Positions 28,576-37,459 of a stretch of 64,000 bases of DNA are shown one piece after another. The translations under genes were made by a program, and so were the position numbers. This DNA is from Pseudonocardia sp. CNS-004 (GTDB lineage Bacteria > Actinomycetota > Actinomycetes > Mycobacteriales > Pseudonocardiaceae). The notes under the pieces were generated by a model. That model was not told the origin of the DNA. It ran no database searches and saw nothing but the letters and a program-made list of their open reading frames with translations. Each line of letters starts with the position of its first letter. The stretch's first letter is position 1. Location: assembly GCA_001942185.1 (NCBI GenBank), contig MKJV01000079.1:1-64000 (forward strand). Reading direction: 5' to 3'.

Positions 28576-29700
28576 ATGACGGACCCCCGCGCCAACCTGA
28601 TCCGCCAGCAGCTCGCCGACCTCGGCAGGCGGCACGCCGCCGAGGAGAACGCCAAGGCAGCCACCCCACGCCCCACCCGCGTGCTCATCATCGGGAACTT
28701 CGGCAACGGCAACACCGGTGACGAGGCCATGCTCGCCCGCACCTTGCAGGAGCTGCCCGCGGACACCGACGTCCGCGTGGTGTCGCGCAACCCGCGGATG
28801 GTGGAGGCGCTGCACCGCGTGACCGCCGTCGCGATGGAGGGCATCGCGTTCGTCAAGGCGCTGAAGTGGTGCGACGGGATCGCGGTCGTGGGCGGTGGCC
28901 TCTTCGGCACCGGCTCGTCCTCGTTGGTGAAGGTGCTGCCCGCGATCGTGTGGGCCGCCACGGCCCGTGGCCGCGACATCACCTACCTGGCGATCGGGGT
29001 CTACCCCGGTACGCCGGACCGCGTGCTCGACCTGCTGCGCCGGTCCGTGCGCAAGCCGGGCCGCATCAGCGTCCGCGACGAGGTGTCGGCCTCGGTGCTC
29101 GGCGACCGGATCGTCGCCCCCGTGGTGGGCGACCTCGCGATGGGCCTCAAGCCGGCCCCGGCCGCCGACGCACGGCGCACGCTCGCCGCCGCCGGCGTCG
29201 ACCCCGCGGTGCCGCTGCTGCTCGTGGCCCCGAAGGCGCTGCCCAACCCGATCCTCGTCGATGCGTTGCAGGACGCCGCGGCGCTCCTCGGCCGCCGCTG
29301 GATCGAGCGCGGCGGCGCCGTCGCGGGCCTGGCGATCAGCACCCACGCCGACTACGGCCTCGGCCTCGCCCGCCGCGACGAGGTGCTCATCAAGGAGATC
29401 GGCGAGCGTCTCGGGCGGCCGGTGCCGGTGCTCGGCCCGCAGCTCGAGCCCACCCTCGCCAAGGCGGTCGTCGGGGAGGCCGACGCGCTCTTCGGGCTGC
29501 GCATCCACTCGCTGATCTTCGCCGTCTCCACCGGCGTCCCCTGCCTCGGAGTGGGCTGGGAGGAGCGCACCACGGCGTTCCTGGCCGAGCACGAGCAGTC
29601 GGCGATCAGCACCCGCCCGCCGGTGGAGGACCTGCACGCCTGGGTGGACCAGACGTTGCCGGCACGCTGGTCGGCCCGCCCGCGCCTGCTCTCGTCGTAG
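28576..29700 (+). CDS. Polysaccharide pyruvyl transferase family protein
   Basis: 374 residues of the CsaB/WcaK pyruvyltransferase family. N-terminal Rossmann-like VLIIGNFGNGNTGDEAML, the acceptor segment CDGIAVVGGGLFGTGSSS, SVRDEVSASVLG, and the C-terminal donor-site motif LRIHSLIFAVSTGVPCLGVGWEERTTAFL. It transfers pyruvate from phosphoenolpyruvate to a sugar of a cell-surface glycan. The ATG at 28576 follows GAGGGAA; the frame is open further upstream but without family support. Confidence 0.85.
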   Translation: MTDPRANLIRQQLADLGRRHAAEENAKAATPRPTRVLIIGNFGNGNTGDEAMLARTLQELPADTDVRVVSRNPRMVEALHRVTAVAMEGIAFVKALKWCDGIAVVGGGLFGTGSSSLVKVLPAIVWAATARGRDITYLAIGVYPGTPDRVLDLLRRSVRKPGRISVRDEVSASVLGDRIVAPVVGDLAMGLKPAPAADARRTLAAAGVDPAVPLLLVAPKALPNPILVDALQDAAALLGRRWIERGGAVAGLAISTHADYGLGLARRDEVLIKEIGERLGRPVPVLGPQLEPTLAKAVVGEADALFGLRIHSLIFAVSTGVPCLGVGWEERTTAFLAEHEQSAISTRPPVEDLHAWVDQTLPARWSARPRLLSS

Positions 29701-29709
29701 GGCCCCGAC

Positions 29710-29762
29710 GTCAGCAAAGCCACTTTCACGACGCCTCACGTCAGGAAAGTGGCTTTGCTGAC
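29710..29762. terminator. 18-bp inverted repeat between convergent genes
   Basis: Perfect arms GTCAGCAAAGCCACTTTC and GAAAGTGGCTTTGCTGAC flank 17 bases. The repeat sits between the pyruvyltransferase stop and the stop of the convergent soxR gene, so it can terminate both. Its AT-richer sequence differs from the neighbourhood and may belong to a dispersed repeat family. Confidence 0.65.
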
Positions 29763-29768
29763 ACCTGG

Positions 29769-30239
29769 CTAGACCCCCTCGGCGGGCGTGCGCCGGAGCA
29801 TCGGGGGGAGCAGCCGCGCACCCGGGCCCAGCTCCGACACCCGGTCCTCCGGGTTGTAGAGGCGGCAGCGCTTCAGCGAGAGGCACCCGCAGCCGATGCA
29901 CGAGTCGAGGCCGTCCCGTAGGGCGACGAGCGCCTGGATCTGTTCGTCGAGCCTGCCGCGCCACGACTTCGACAGCCGGGACCAGTCCGCCTTGGTCGGG
30001 GTGCGCCCGTCGGGCAGCTGGTCGAGCCCTTCCCGCACCTCCTCGAGCCCGACGCCGATGGTGCGGGCGGCGCGGATGAACGCGAGCCTGCGCAGCACCG
30101 AACGCTCGTAGCGGCGCTGCCCGCCGGACGTCCGGGTGGTCGTGAGCAGACCTTCACGCTCGTAGTACCGCAGCGCCGACTGCGGGAAGCCGCTGCGCTG
30201 CTCCACCTCCCCGATGGTGAGCAGGTCCTTCGGATCCAC
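29769..30239 (-). CDS. soxR: Redox-sensing MerR-family regulator SoxR
   Basis: 156 residues. MerR helix-turn-helix LLTIGEVEQRSGFPQSALRYYEREGLL and wing, a dimerisation helix, and the [2Fe-2S] cluster motif CIGCGCLSLKRC (C-x2-C-x-C-x5-C) that defines SoxR. A GTG start is preceded by AGGAGG. In actinomycetes SoxR responds to redox-cycling metabolites and turns on small oxidoreductase and efflux genes. It is divergent from an SDR gene, with a perfect palindrome between them that fits its operator. Confidence 0.93.
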   Translation of the reverse strand: MDPKDLLTIGEVEQRSGFPQSALRYYEREGLLTTTRTSGGQRRYERSVLRRLAFIRAARTIGVGLEEVREGLDQLPDGRTPTKADWSRLSKSWRGRLDEQIQALVALRDGLDSCIGCGCLSLKRCRLYNPEDRVSELGPGARLLPPMLRRTPAEGV

Positions 30240-30271
30240 CTGGCCACCCCTCCTCGATCTCGGCACGCCTT

Positions 30272-30293
30272 GACTTGAACCTGACTTCAAGTC
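30272..30293. promoter_or_regulatory. Probable SoxR operator
   Basis: Perfect dyad GACTTGAA-N6-TTCAAGTC (22 bp) in the soxR/SDR divergent region. It resembles known SoxR boxes of the CCTCAAG...CTTGAGG type and overlaps a TTGACT that may be the -35 element of the SDR gene, the expected place for a MerR-family activator. Confidence 0.75.
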
Positions 30294-30306
30294 GCACCGT
30301 ACAGGC

Positions 30307-31005
30307 ATGACCACAGCCACCGCCATCGTCACCGGTGCGGGCCAGGGGTTCGGCCTCGCCCTGACCACCGCACTCAGCGCCCGCGGCACCACGGTGATCG
30401 CGTGCGCCCGCGACGCCGAGCGGCTGCGGGCCGCCACCGCGACCCTGCCCGGCGTCGTCGCCCTGCCCGGCGACGTCACCGACCCGGCGTTCCGCTCCGA
30501 GCTCGTCGCCGCAACCGGCGGCCGGCTGGACCTGCTCGTGCACAACGCCGGGGAGCTCGGCCCGTCCCCGCTGCCCGCACTGGAGCGCTACCCGCTCGAC
30601 GCGCTGCGGGGCGTGCTGGAGACCACCGTGCTCGCCCCGCTCGCGCTCACCCAGCTCGCGCTGCCGCTGCTGCGCGGGTCCGGCACCGGCGCTGTCGTGA
30701 CGCTCAGCTCGGACGCGGCCGTGGACGCGTACGCGGGCTGGGGCGGCTACGGCGCCGCCAAGGCCGCGCTCGACCACCTCGCGGCCGTGCTCGCCGTCGA
30801 GGAGCCCGGCCTGGGCGTGTACGCGTTCGACCCGGGCGACATGCGCACCGCGATGCACCAGCGCGCCTTCCCCGGGGAGGACATCTCCGACCGTCCCGAG
30901 CCGGAGACCGTCGTGCCGTCGCTGCTGCGCCTGCTCGACGAGCGCCGCCCCAGCGGCCGGTACCGCGCGGCCGACCTCGCGGTCGCGGCCGAGGGATCGC
31001 TGTGA
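30307..31005 (+). CDS. Short-chain dehydrogenase/reductase
   Basis: 232 residues. Cofactor motif TGAGQGFG (TGxxxGxG), NAG motif in LVHNAGE, catalytic Ser in VTLSSDAA and Tyr-x3-Lys in YGAAKAALDH. The usual C-terminal PG motif is DPGDMRTAM. An NAD(P)-dependent oxidoreductase of unknown substrate. It lies opposite soxR across a SoxR-like operator and so is a likely SoxR target. It overlaps the QueA-like gene by four bases (GTGA), meaning both are made together. Confidence 0.88.
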   Translation: MTTATAIVTGAGQGFGLALTTALSARGTTVIACARDAERLRAATATLPGVVALPGDVTDPAFRSELVAATGGRLDLLVHNAGELGPSPLPALERYPLDALRGVLETTVLAPLALTQLALPLLRGSGTGAVVTLSSDAAVDAYAGWGGYGAAKAALDHLAAVLAVEEPGLGVYAFDPGDMRTAMHQRAFPGEDISDRPEPETVVPSLLRLLDERRPSGRYRAADLAVAAEGSL

Positions 31006-32069
31006 CCACGAGGTTCGCGGTACCGCCGGAACTGTCGGCAACGGAGCCGCCGGAGGCCAGGGGGATCGCCCGCGACGAGGTGCGGCTGATGGTCGCCCGA
31101 GCGCGTGGCGCGGTGCGGCACACGACCTTCGCGACACTCCCGGCCACGCTGCGCCGGGGCGACCTGGTGGTCGTGAACACCTCCGACACCGAGCCCGCGG
31201 CCGTCGACGGTCGGCGCGCGGACGGCACGCAGGTCACGGTGCACGTGTCGGGCCCGGCCCCCGACCACCTGCACGTCGTCGAACTGCGGACCCCGGACGG
31301 GCAACGGGTGACCGACGGGGCGGCGGGCGAGTGCATCTCGCTGCCGTGCGGCGTCGTGGCCACCCTGATCACCGGCCACCCCGACCCCCACGTCGCGAGC
31401 GGCGGCAGGCTGTGGCGGGCCCGGGTGCCCGTGGCGGGCGGGTTGCGGTCCTGGCTCGCCGAGGTGGGCAGGCCGATCCGGTACGCCTACGTGCGCAGGC
31501 CGTGGCCCATCGACCACTACCGCACGGTGTTCGCCCGCACCGAGGCGGAGTTCGGCAGCGCCGAGATGCCGAGCGCGGGCCGCCCGTTCACACCCGCGGT
31601 GCTGACTGCCCTGCACGCGCGCGGCATCGGCGTGGCGCGGATCGTGCTGCACACCGGGGTGTCGTCACTGGAGGCCGGGGAGGTCCCGCTCCCGGAGCGG
31701 TACCGGGTCCCGCAGGAGACGGCGGACGCGGTGAACGCGGCACGGGCGGCAGGCGGGCGTGTCGTGGCCGTCGGCACCACGACGACGCGGGCGCTCGAGA
31801 CGGTCACCGCGCCGGACGGGCACGTCCGTGCGGGTGCGGGCTGGACGCACCTCGTGCTCGGCCCCGACCGGCCCGCCCGGGTCGTCGACGGCCTCGTCAC
31901 GGGGTGGCACGAACCGGAGGCGTCGCATCTGCTCCTGCTGGAGGCGGTCGCCGGTCGGCACCTGGTGGCGAGGGCGTACGCCGCCGCACTGGAAGAGAGG
32001 TACCGCTGGCACGAGTTCGGCGACTCCTGCCTGCTCCTCCCGGCGCAATCCGTTCGACGTACCGGGTAA
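31002..32069 (+). CDS. QueA-like S-adenosylmethionine:tRNA ribosyltransferase-isomerase homologue
   Basis: 355 residues with the QueA order: PPEARGIARDEVRLMVARARG at the start (QueA has PPELIAQHP...R.LLV), GDLVVVNTSDTEPAAV, the RPIRYAYV and DHYRTVFA segments, GRPFTPAVLTALHARGIGVARIVLHTGVSSL, VGTTTTRALET and the C-terminal GLVTGWHEPEASHLLLLEA. QueA makes epoxyqueuosine in tRNA, but no other queuosine gene is visible here and many actinomycetes lack the pathway, so the role may differ. Translationally coupled to the SDR and probably SoxR-controlled. Confidence 0.82.
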   Translation: MTTRFAVPPELSATEPPEARGIARDEVRLMVARARGAVRHTTFATLPATLRRGDLVVVNTSDTEPAAVDGRRADGTQVTVHVSGPAPDHLHVVELRTPDGQRVTDGAAGECISLPCGVVATLITGHPDPHVASGGRLWRARVPVAGGLRSWLAEVGRPIRYAYVRRPWPIDHYRTVFARTEAEFGSAEMPSAGRPFTPAVLTALHARGIGVARIVLHTGVSSLEAGEVPLPERYRVPQETADAVNAARAAGGRVVAVGTTTTRALETVTAPDGHVRAGAGWTHLVLGPDRPARVVDGLVTGWHEPEASHLLLLEAVAGRHLVARAYAAALEERYRWHEFGDSCLLLPAQSVRRTG

Positions 32070-32196
32070 CCGCTCGTCGCGAGTTCCGGATCTTCCCCGC
32101 CGGTTGCCTCGTGCCGCCGAACGGCAGGCGAGGTGCGCCGAGTTGCAGGGTCTCCCCTTGTCGAGAGAGTGATCACCTCATAGTCTTTCGCCCAGC

Positions 32197-32212
32197 GTTA
32201 CGAACCGATCAC
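32197..32212 (+). promoter_or_regulatory. MtrA-like direct repeat upstream of a lytic enzyme gene
   Basis: GTTAC-GAACCG-ATCAC is a near match to the GTnAC-N6-GTnAC direct repeat bound by the actinobacterial response regulator MtrA, which controls cell-wall hydrolases. It lies about 95 bases before the transglycosylase start. The assignment rests on one short, imperfect match. The rest of 32070-32307 has a GC hairpin around TGCCGCCGAACGGCA but no riboswitch I can support. Confidence 0.35.
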
Positions 32213-32307
32213 GGGCATCACTTGGTCCAGGACTCCCCACCTGCCCCCGGACCCCCGACCGGCAGTCCGTGGACGGATCGCTCCCCAAGCGCTGAAAGGG
32301 CTGTTTC

Positions 32308-33090
32308 GTGGCAGGACACCGCTCCCCCCGTGGTGCTCGTGCGCCCCGCGCCGTCGGATCAAGATCCACCGGCACCGGTCGCCACCAGGCGGCACACCGG
32401 CCTGCGCCGGCAGGCCCGTCGCTCGGCACCACCGTGGTCGCCACCACCGCCGCCGTCGGCGCCGTGGCCACGGGCGCGTTCACCGCGATCGTCCCCGCCC
32501 TGGAGGACGGCACCGCCACCGCGGCGGCCGCCGACGCCCCGTACGACACGGCCCTCGCGTCCAACAGCACGGCCATCGACACCGCACCGGCGGTCTCGAT
32601 GGTCCCGGTGGAGCTCGCCGCGGAGTCCGAGTCGGTCGAGAACCACCTCGCCCGGGTCGTGCAGGCGGCCGACCTCGCCGAGCTACACGCCCAGCAGGCC
32701 CGTGAGCAGGCCGAACGCGAGCGGATCGCCGACCTCATCGAGCGCGGCGGCCTCAACGGCTGGATCGCGGAGGCCCTGCAGATCCTCGAGCTGCCGCAGT
32801 CGCTCGCCCCGTCCGTGAAGAAGATCGTCCTGGCGGAGTCGGGCGGCAACCCGCGCGCGATCAACAACTGGGACGCCAACGCTCGTCGCGGCACCCCGTC
32901 CCAGGGCTTGATGCAGACGATCCCGACCACGTACAAGCACTACGTGCACCCCGAGGTCAAGAACCGCCCGATCACCGATCCCGTCGCGAACATCACCGCA
33001 GGCATCCGATACATGATCGACAACTATGGGATGGACACGCTCGAGGCCGGCGGCCGTTCCAACAGCAGCGGGAACTACGTCGGTTACTAG
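32308..33090 (+). CDS. Exported SLT-domain lytic transglycosylase
   Basis: 260 residues. A basic start (RSPRGARAPRA), one hydrophobic segment at about 37-55 (LGTTVVATTAAVGAVATGAF) that exports or anchors it, an Ala-rich stretch, a charged helical linker (HAQQAREQAERERIAD), then a soluble-lytic-transglycosylase-like domain with the catalytic Glu in KKIVLAESGGNPRAINNWD, SQGLMQTIPTTYKHY and the NITAGIRYMIDNYG motif. It cleaves peptidoglycan glycan strands. A GTG/ATG ambiguity remains at the start, but the frame is unbroken to the stop. Confidence 0.86.
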   Translation: MAGHRSPRGARAPRAVGSRSTGTGRHQAAHRPAPAGPSLGTTVVATTAAVGAVATGAFTAIVPALEDGTATAAAADAPYDTALASNSTAIDTAPAVSMVPVELAAESESVENHLARVVQAADLAELHAQQAREQAERERIADLIERGGLNGWIAEALQILELPQSLAPSVKKIVLAESGGNPRAINNWDANARRGTPSQGLMQTIPTTYKHYVHPEVKNRPITDPVANITAGIRYMIDNYGMDTLEAGGRSNSSGNYVGY

Positions 33091-33092
33091 GG

Positions 33093-35085
33093 GTGCCCCG
33101 GGCACCGGGCGGCCCGACCTCTCCATCCCACCTGCCAGGTTCCGCCCGGAACTGCAGGGTCTTCGCGCGCTCGCCGTCACGCTCGTCGTGGCCCACCACG
33201 TCACCACCGGGCAGGCTCCGGCGGTGTCGACGTCTTCTTCCTGATCTCGGGCTTCCTGCTCACCGGGCAGCTCGCCCGCGCCGCGCGCGCGGCCGGATCG
33301 ACCTGGTGACCCGCTGGAGCCGGATGGCCCGCAGGCTGCTGCCGTCCGCCGCGGTCGTGCTGCTCGCCACGATCGTCATGGGCGCGATCGTGCTGCCCGA
33401 CAACCGGTGGCCCCAGACCGTGCGCGAGGTCGTCGCCAGTGCGCTGTTCCTGGAGAACTGGCAGCTCGCCGCCGACGCCGTGAACTACACCGCGCGCAGC
33501 AACACCACCAGCGTGGTGCAGCACTTCTGGTCGCTGTCGATCCAGGTCCAGTTCTTCATCGCGTGGCCGCTCGCCGTCGTGCTCATGGTGCTCGTGGCCC
33601 GCCGCGCCCCGCACCGGCTGCACACGCACCTCACGGCAACGCTGCTCGGGCTGTTCGCCGCATCGCTGATCTTCTCCGTCGCGCTCACGGCGTCCGACCA
33701 GCCGCTGGCGTATTTCCACTCCCTGACCCGTCTCTGGGAGTTCGCGCTGGGCGGGCTGCTCGCGCTGTGGATCGACCGGTTCCCGTGGACGCGCGGCGAG
33801 CGCGTCTCGTTCGGCTGGGTCGGCGTCCTGGGCCTGGTGGCGTGCGGGTTCGTGCTGGACGGCGGCGCCCTGTTCCCCGGGTTCGCCGCACTGTGGCCGA
33901 CGCTCTGCGGAGCGCTGGTGCTGCTCGGTGGCGTCACGAGCTCCCGCTACGGCGTCCACCGCCTGCTCCTGCTGCGCCCGGTGCAGTTCGTCGGCGACGT
34001 GAGCTACCCGCTCTACCTGTGGCACTGGCCGCTGCTGGTGCTCCTCATGGTGGCGAGCGACCAGGACGACGTCGGGCCGTTCGGCGGGATCGCCGTGATC
34101 GTCGTGTCGTTCGCGCTCGCGGTGCTCACGTCCAGGTTCGTGGAGAACCCGGTGCAGGACCTGCGCATCGGGGTCGGCGCCACCTACCGGTACGCGGCGG
34201 CCGCCACGTCCGTGGTGCTGCTCGCCGCGGCCATCTGGCAGTTCGCCGCCACCCAGCGCGAGCTCCCCTCCGACGCGCTCGGGGGGTCGCAGTACCCCGG
34301 CGCGGCAGCGCTCGTCGACGGCGCCCCGCACAGGCCCCCCTGCTACCGGCGCCGGTCTCGGTCTACGACGACTGGGTCTGGGTGAACGACTGGCAGTGCA
34401 CGCCGCTCGCCGAGGTCCGCTCCGACATCTGCTCGCAGCCCGTGGCGGAGCCACCGGAGCGCCGGATCTTCGTGGTCGGGGACTCACATCTCGAGCAGAT
34501 CATCGGAGCCCTGATCCCGATCGCACGGCAGCACGACTGGCAGATCGTCACCGCGCTGCGGGGGGCGTGCCCGTTCTCGACCGCCTCCGAGGCCGACCCG
34601 AACGACGCCGCGTGCGTCGCCTGGAACGCCGCCGTCACCGACGAGATCGCCCGGCAACGCCCGGACGCCGTCGTCAGCATCGCCTCCCGGGAGGTGCGCG
34701 TAGGCCTCACGGAGTACACGCCGCCCGGGTTCGTCGAGCAGTGGAGGCGGATGGCCGAGCTCGACATCCCGGTGCTGGCCATCCGGGACAACCCCCGCTT
34801 CGACTTCGACGTGCCCGACTGCGTGCGCCGGCACGGCCGCGACGCGACCCGTGCGGCGTGGACCGCAGCTCCGTGTACGCCGCCGACCCGCCGTACGCAC
34901 AGCTGGACGTGCCGCCGAACGTGACCTTCCTCGATCTGGCCGACTACGTCTGCGACGACACGCGTTGCCCGGCCGAGATCGGCAACGTGCTGGTCTACCT
35001 GGACGACAACCACCTCACGGCGTCGTACGCCACCACGATCGCGCCGCTGATCGAGGATCAGGTGCTGGGAGCCGTCGGGGGCTGA
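33093..35085 (+). CDS. Acyltransferase-3/SGNH membrane protein, OafA-like (four frame breaks)
   Basis: Two-domain O-acetyltransferase for cell-surface sugars. N-terminal acyltransferase-3 domain: RFRPELQGLRALAVTLVVAHH, SGGVDVFFLISGFLLTG, RWSRMARRLLPSAAVVLL, VQHFWSLSIQVQFFIAWPL, DVSYPLYLWHWPLL and RFVENPVQDL, with about ten helices. C-terminal SGNH domain: IFVVGDSHLEQIIGAL with the Ser in GDSH and a final DDNHLTASYA with Asp/His. Breaks fall near 33208, 33288, 34338 and 34860. Full length is about 660 residues, as expected. The exact start is unresolved; the GTG at 33093 is in another frame from the first conserved block. The end overlaps the convergent S4 gene by 28 bases. Confidence 0.78.
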
Positions 35086-35302
35086 GCGACGCGCGCCCGC
35101 TGCCCGCCGACCGCCACCACGTCCCCGGCCTGCAGCTGAGCACCCCTTCGCGTCTCCAACCGCCCGTTGACCTGCACCTCCTCGGCCTCCAGGAGCTCCC
35201 TGCGTGCGCGCCGTGCTCGGCGAACCCGGCCAGCTTCAGGAACTGGCCGAGCCGGATCGGGTGGTCGGAGATCGGGATGTCCTCGATCGGTCGGCGGCTC
35301 AC
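35058..35302 (-). CDS. S4-domain RNA-binding protein, YbcJ-like (frame break near 35203)
   Basis: About 81 residues. The first part reads ISDHPIRLGQFLKLAGFAEHGAHA; after one missing base near 35203 it continues RELLEAEEVQVNGRLETRR and GAQLQAGDVVAV, giving a complete small S4 RNA-binding fold that ends at the TGA (35058-35060). Such single-domain proteins bind structured RNA or ribosomal complexes; the cellular role is not well defined. It overlaps the convergent acyltransferase gene. Confidence 0.8.
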
Positions 35303-35316
35303 CGCGCCATCCTCCC

Positions 35317-35904
35317 TCAGCCCTCCAGCCCTGCCCCTTCAGCCGCCGACGCCACCGTGCGGGCGATGCGCCGCTCCCGGGTCTCGGGCCGCTTGGCCCG
35401 GGCGATCCACTCGAGCGCGGCCCGGCGGGCGGACCGCGAGAGCGCGGCGAAGCGGGCCTCCGCCCGCGAGTCGGCCGCGAGCCGCGCCCGCAGGTCGTCG
35501 GGGACGATCCCGTCCTGCGCCTCGGCGAGCACGCTCCACGTCCCGGTGCGCTTCGCGAGGTCGACGGCCGCCTGCCCGCGCGGCGTCATCAGGCCCTGCG
35601 CGGTCAGCCGCCCGACGCGCTCCCGGTTCACCCGGCTCCACGCGCTGCGCGGGTTGCGCGGGGTGAACCGCTGCCGCATCGACGTGGCGTCGTGCCCGCG
35701 CGCCAGGCCGTCGATCCAGCCGAAGCAGAGCGCCTCCTCGACGGCCTCGCCGTGCCGGACGCTCGGGACGTCGCTGCGCGCATGCCTGATCACGAGCCAT
35801 ACCTCGTCGGCGGTGTCGCCGTTCTCCCGCAGCCACTCCCGCCACTCGGCGCGATCGGCCACCTCGACGGTGGCGGAGCTGACGGTGGTGAACTCTCGGG
35901 ACAT
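35317..35904 (-). CDS. YdeI/OmpD-associated family protein
   Basis: 195 residues. Pattern WREWLRENGDTADEVWLVIRHA, then EAVEEALCFGWIDGLARG, QRFTPRNPRSAWSRVNRERVGRL, and a C-terminal helical part (AALEWIARAKRPETRERRIARTV). These are the landmarks of the YdeI (bacteriocin-protection) family; the biochemical role is not established. The ATG giving MSREFTTVSS is preceded by GAGGGAG. It follows a glyoxalase-like gene by 46 bases on the same strand. Confidence 0.82.
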   Translation of the reverse strand: MSREFTTVSSATVEVADRAEWREWLRENGDTADEVWLVIRHARSDVPSVRHGEAVEEALCFGWIDGLARGHDATSMRQRFTPRNPRSAWSRVNRERVGRLTAQGLMTPRGQAAVDLAKRTGTWSVLAEAQDGIVPDDLRARLAADSRAEARFAALSRSARRAALEWIARAKRPETRERRIARTVASAAEGAGLEG

Positions 35905-35950
35905 CGGTACTCCCTCATCTCGGGTGGTGTGCCTCGCCGTCAAGGCCGCC

Positions 35951-36366
35951 TCACCGCCGCCCGGCGAGGATCTCCAGGTAGTGCGGGTTGCGCATGACGC
36001 CGAGGACGTTGCCGAACGGGTCGACCACCGACGCGGTGACGAAGCCGGACTCCCGCTCGGTGATCGGGTCGTACTCGGTGGCGCCCAGTTCGAGGAGCGC
36101 TGCACGGTGCCGGGGAGGTCGTCGACGTGCCAGTGCATGATCGCTCCGCCGGGGGTGCCACGCCCGCCGGCCGGGGCGTAGCGGCGGTCGATGATGCCCA
36201 GCTCGTCCTCGTCGTCGCCGACCCGGAACTCGACGTACGCGGGCGCCTCGGGCGGGTGCGGGTAGGCGTAGTAGGGCTCCACGCCCAGGAGCTGGGCATA
36301 CCAGTCGCGGGCCGCTGCCAGGTCGTCGGCGTAGAAGCTGATCGTGGCGAATCCTCGGAACGTCAT
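35951..36366 (-). CDS. VOC/glyoxalase superfamily protein (frame break near 36100)
   Basis: 138 residues when repaired. The start MTFRGFATISFYADDLAAARDWYAQLLG and the middle EFRVGDDEDELGIID ... GGAIMHWHVDDLPG form the first beta-alpha-beta-beta-beta units. After the break near 36100 the chain continues LELGATEYDPITERESG, then a SVVDPFGNVLGV segment and NPHYLEILAGRR. Metal-dependent dioxygenase/isomerase fold; the function is not predictable from sequence. Confidence 0.82.
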
Positions 36367-36407
36367 GGAGACATGGTGCTGGCCATAAGTGCTCATCGAG
36401 CGAGCAC

Positions 36408-37279
36408 TTATCCGAGCCGATGTACGGCGATCTCGACGGCCACCGTCACCTCGACGCGCTCGGGGAGCACCGCGACCGCGGCGCCGAGCCGGTCCTCGGA
36501 GAGGTGCCGGGCGCTCGGCCCCATCGCCAGCACGGCGTGGACCTCCTCGTGACCCAGCCGGATGCGGGCGGTGACCGTGCGGCGCTCGAGGCACTCGAAG
36601 CGCCGCAACGATGCGGCCAGCCGTTCGGGGCGCCTGGGGTCGACACCGACCCCACCGACCAGCCTGCCCAGCTCCTCCAGGTGCTCCGGGCACGGCCCCG
36701 CCACCACCACGACACCGCCCGGCGCGAGGATGCGTTCGATCTCCGCGACCCCGCGCGGGCCGAACACGCTGAGCACCACGCCCGCCGTCGCGTCGCGCAC
36801 CGGCAGCGACGCCCACACGTCCGCCCCGATCGCGGCCGCGCGCGGGTGCGCGCGGGCGGCCCGCCGCAGCGCGGCCGTCGACGCGTCGACGCACAGCCCG
36901 TACCGGCGCGGTCCGGCGTCGAGCACGGCGGAGAGGTGGTGCCCCGTTCCACCGGCGAGGTCGACCACGACACCGTCGGGCGCCGGGGCGTGCGCGGCGA
37001 CCAACTCCGCCAGTGCGGAGCTCAGGGGCCGGTAGTGGCCGGCCGCGAGGAACCGCTCTCGGGCGGCGACCATCCGGACGTCGTCACCGTGGTGGCGGCG
37101 CCTCCCGCCGATCAGGTTGACGTAGCCGTGGCGGGCGATGTCGAAGGCATGCCCCGCAGGGCACGCGAGGCGGCGCACCTCGTGCCGCAGCGGCCGGCGC
37201 AGACCGGGCACCGGAGCCGGGGCACCAACACGTCGAGCGCAGCCGGGCCGGGGTGGGGGTCGGGGGGATGGAGGGCCAT
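36408..37279 (-). CDS. RlmA-like 23S rRNA (guanine-N1) methyltransferase (frame break near 37185)
   Basis: About 290 residues. The N-terminal zinc-finger part, LRCPVCAG then ...LRHEVRRLACPAGHAFDIARHGYVNL, is rejoined by adding one C near 37185, giving Cys pairs as in RlmA. The SAM-binding core is VVVDLAGGTGHHL, ending in VLSVFGPRGVAEIERILAPGGVVVVAGP. RlmA-type enzymes methylate G745/G748 in helix 35 of 23S rRNA, and the actinomycete TlrB branch confers macrolide resistance. The start is the ATG of MALHPPDP at 37279. Confidence 0.82.
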
Positions 37280-37459
37280 GTCCGCGTCGTCCCGTCGTGT
37301 CGCAGGGAGCGTACGGCGGCGTCACGTCTGCACGCGGCCTCGTTCCGGCGTGCGTGGAGAGGCCGCCCGGCAGGCGCCGGGCGGCGAGGTGCGCCGCCTC
37401 AGGCGAGGCGGGGACGCTTGATCATGGACCAGCCCATGGCGCCACGCTACCCCGGCGGA

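Noticed and set aside
32070-32307. c-di-AMP (ydaO-type) riboswitch before the transglycosylase gene
   Set aside because: Actinobacterial cell-wall hydrolase genes often have one, so I looked, but the conserved core elements are not recognisable here; only a simple hairpin and an MtrA-like repeat are seen.
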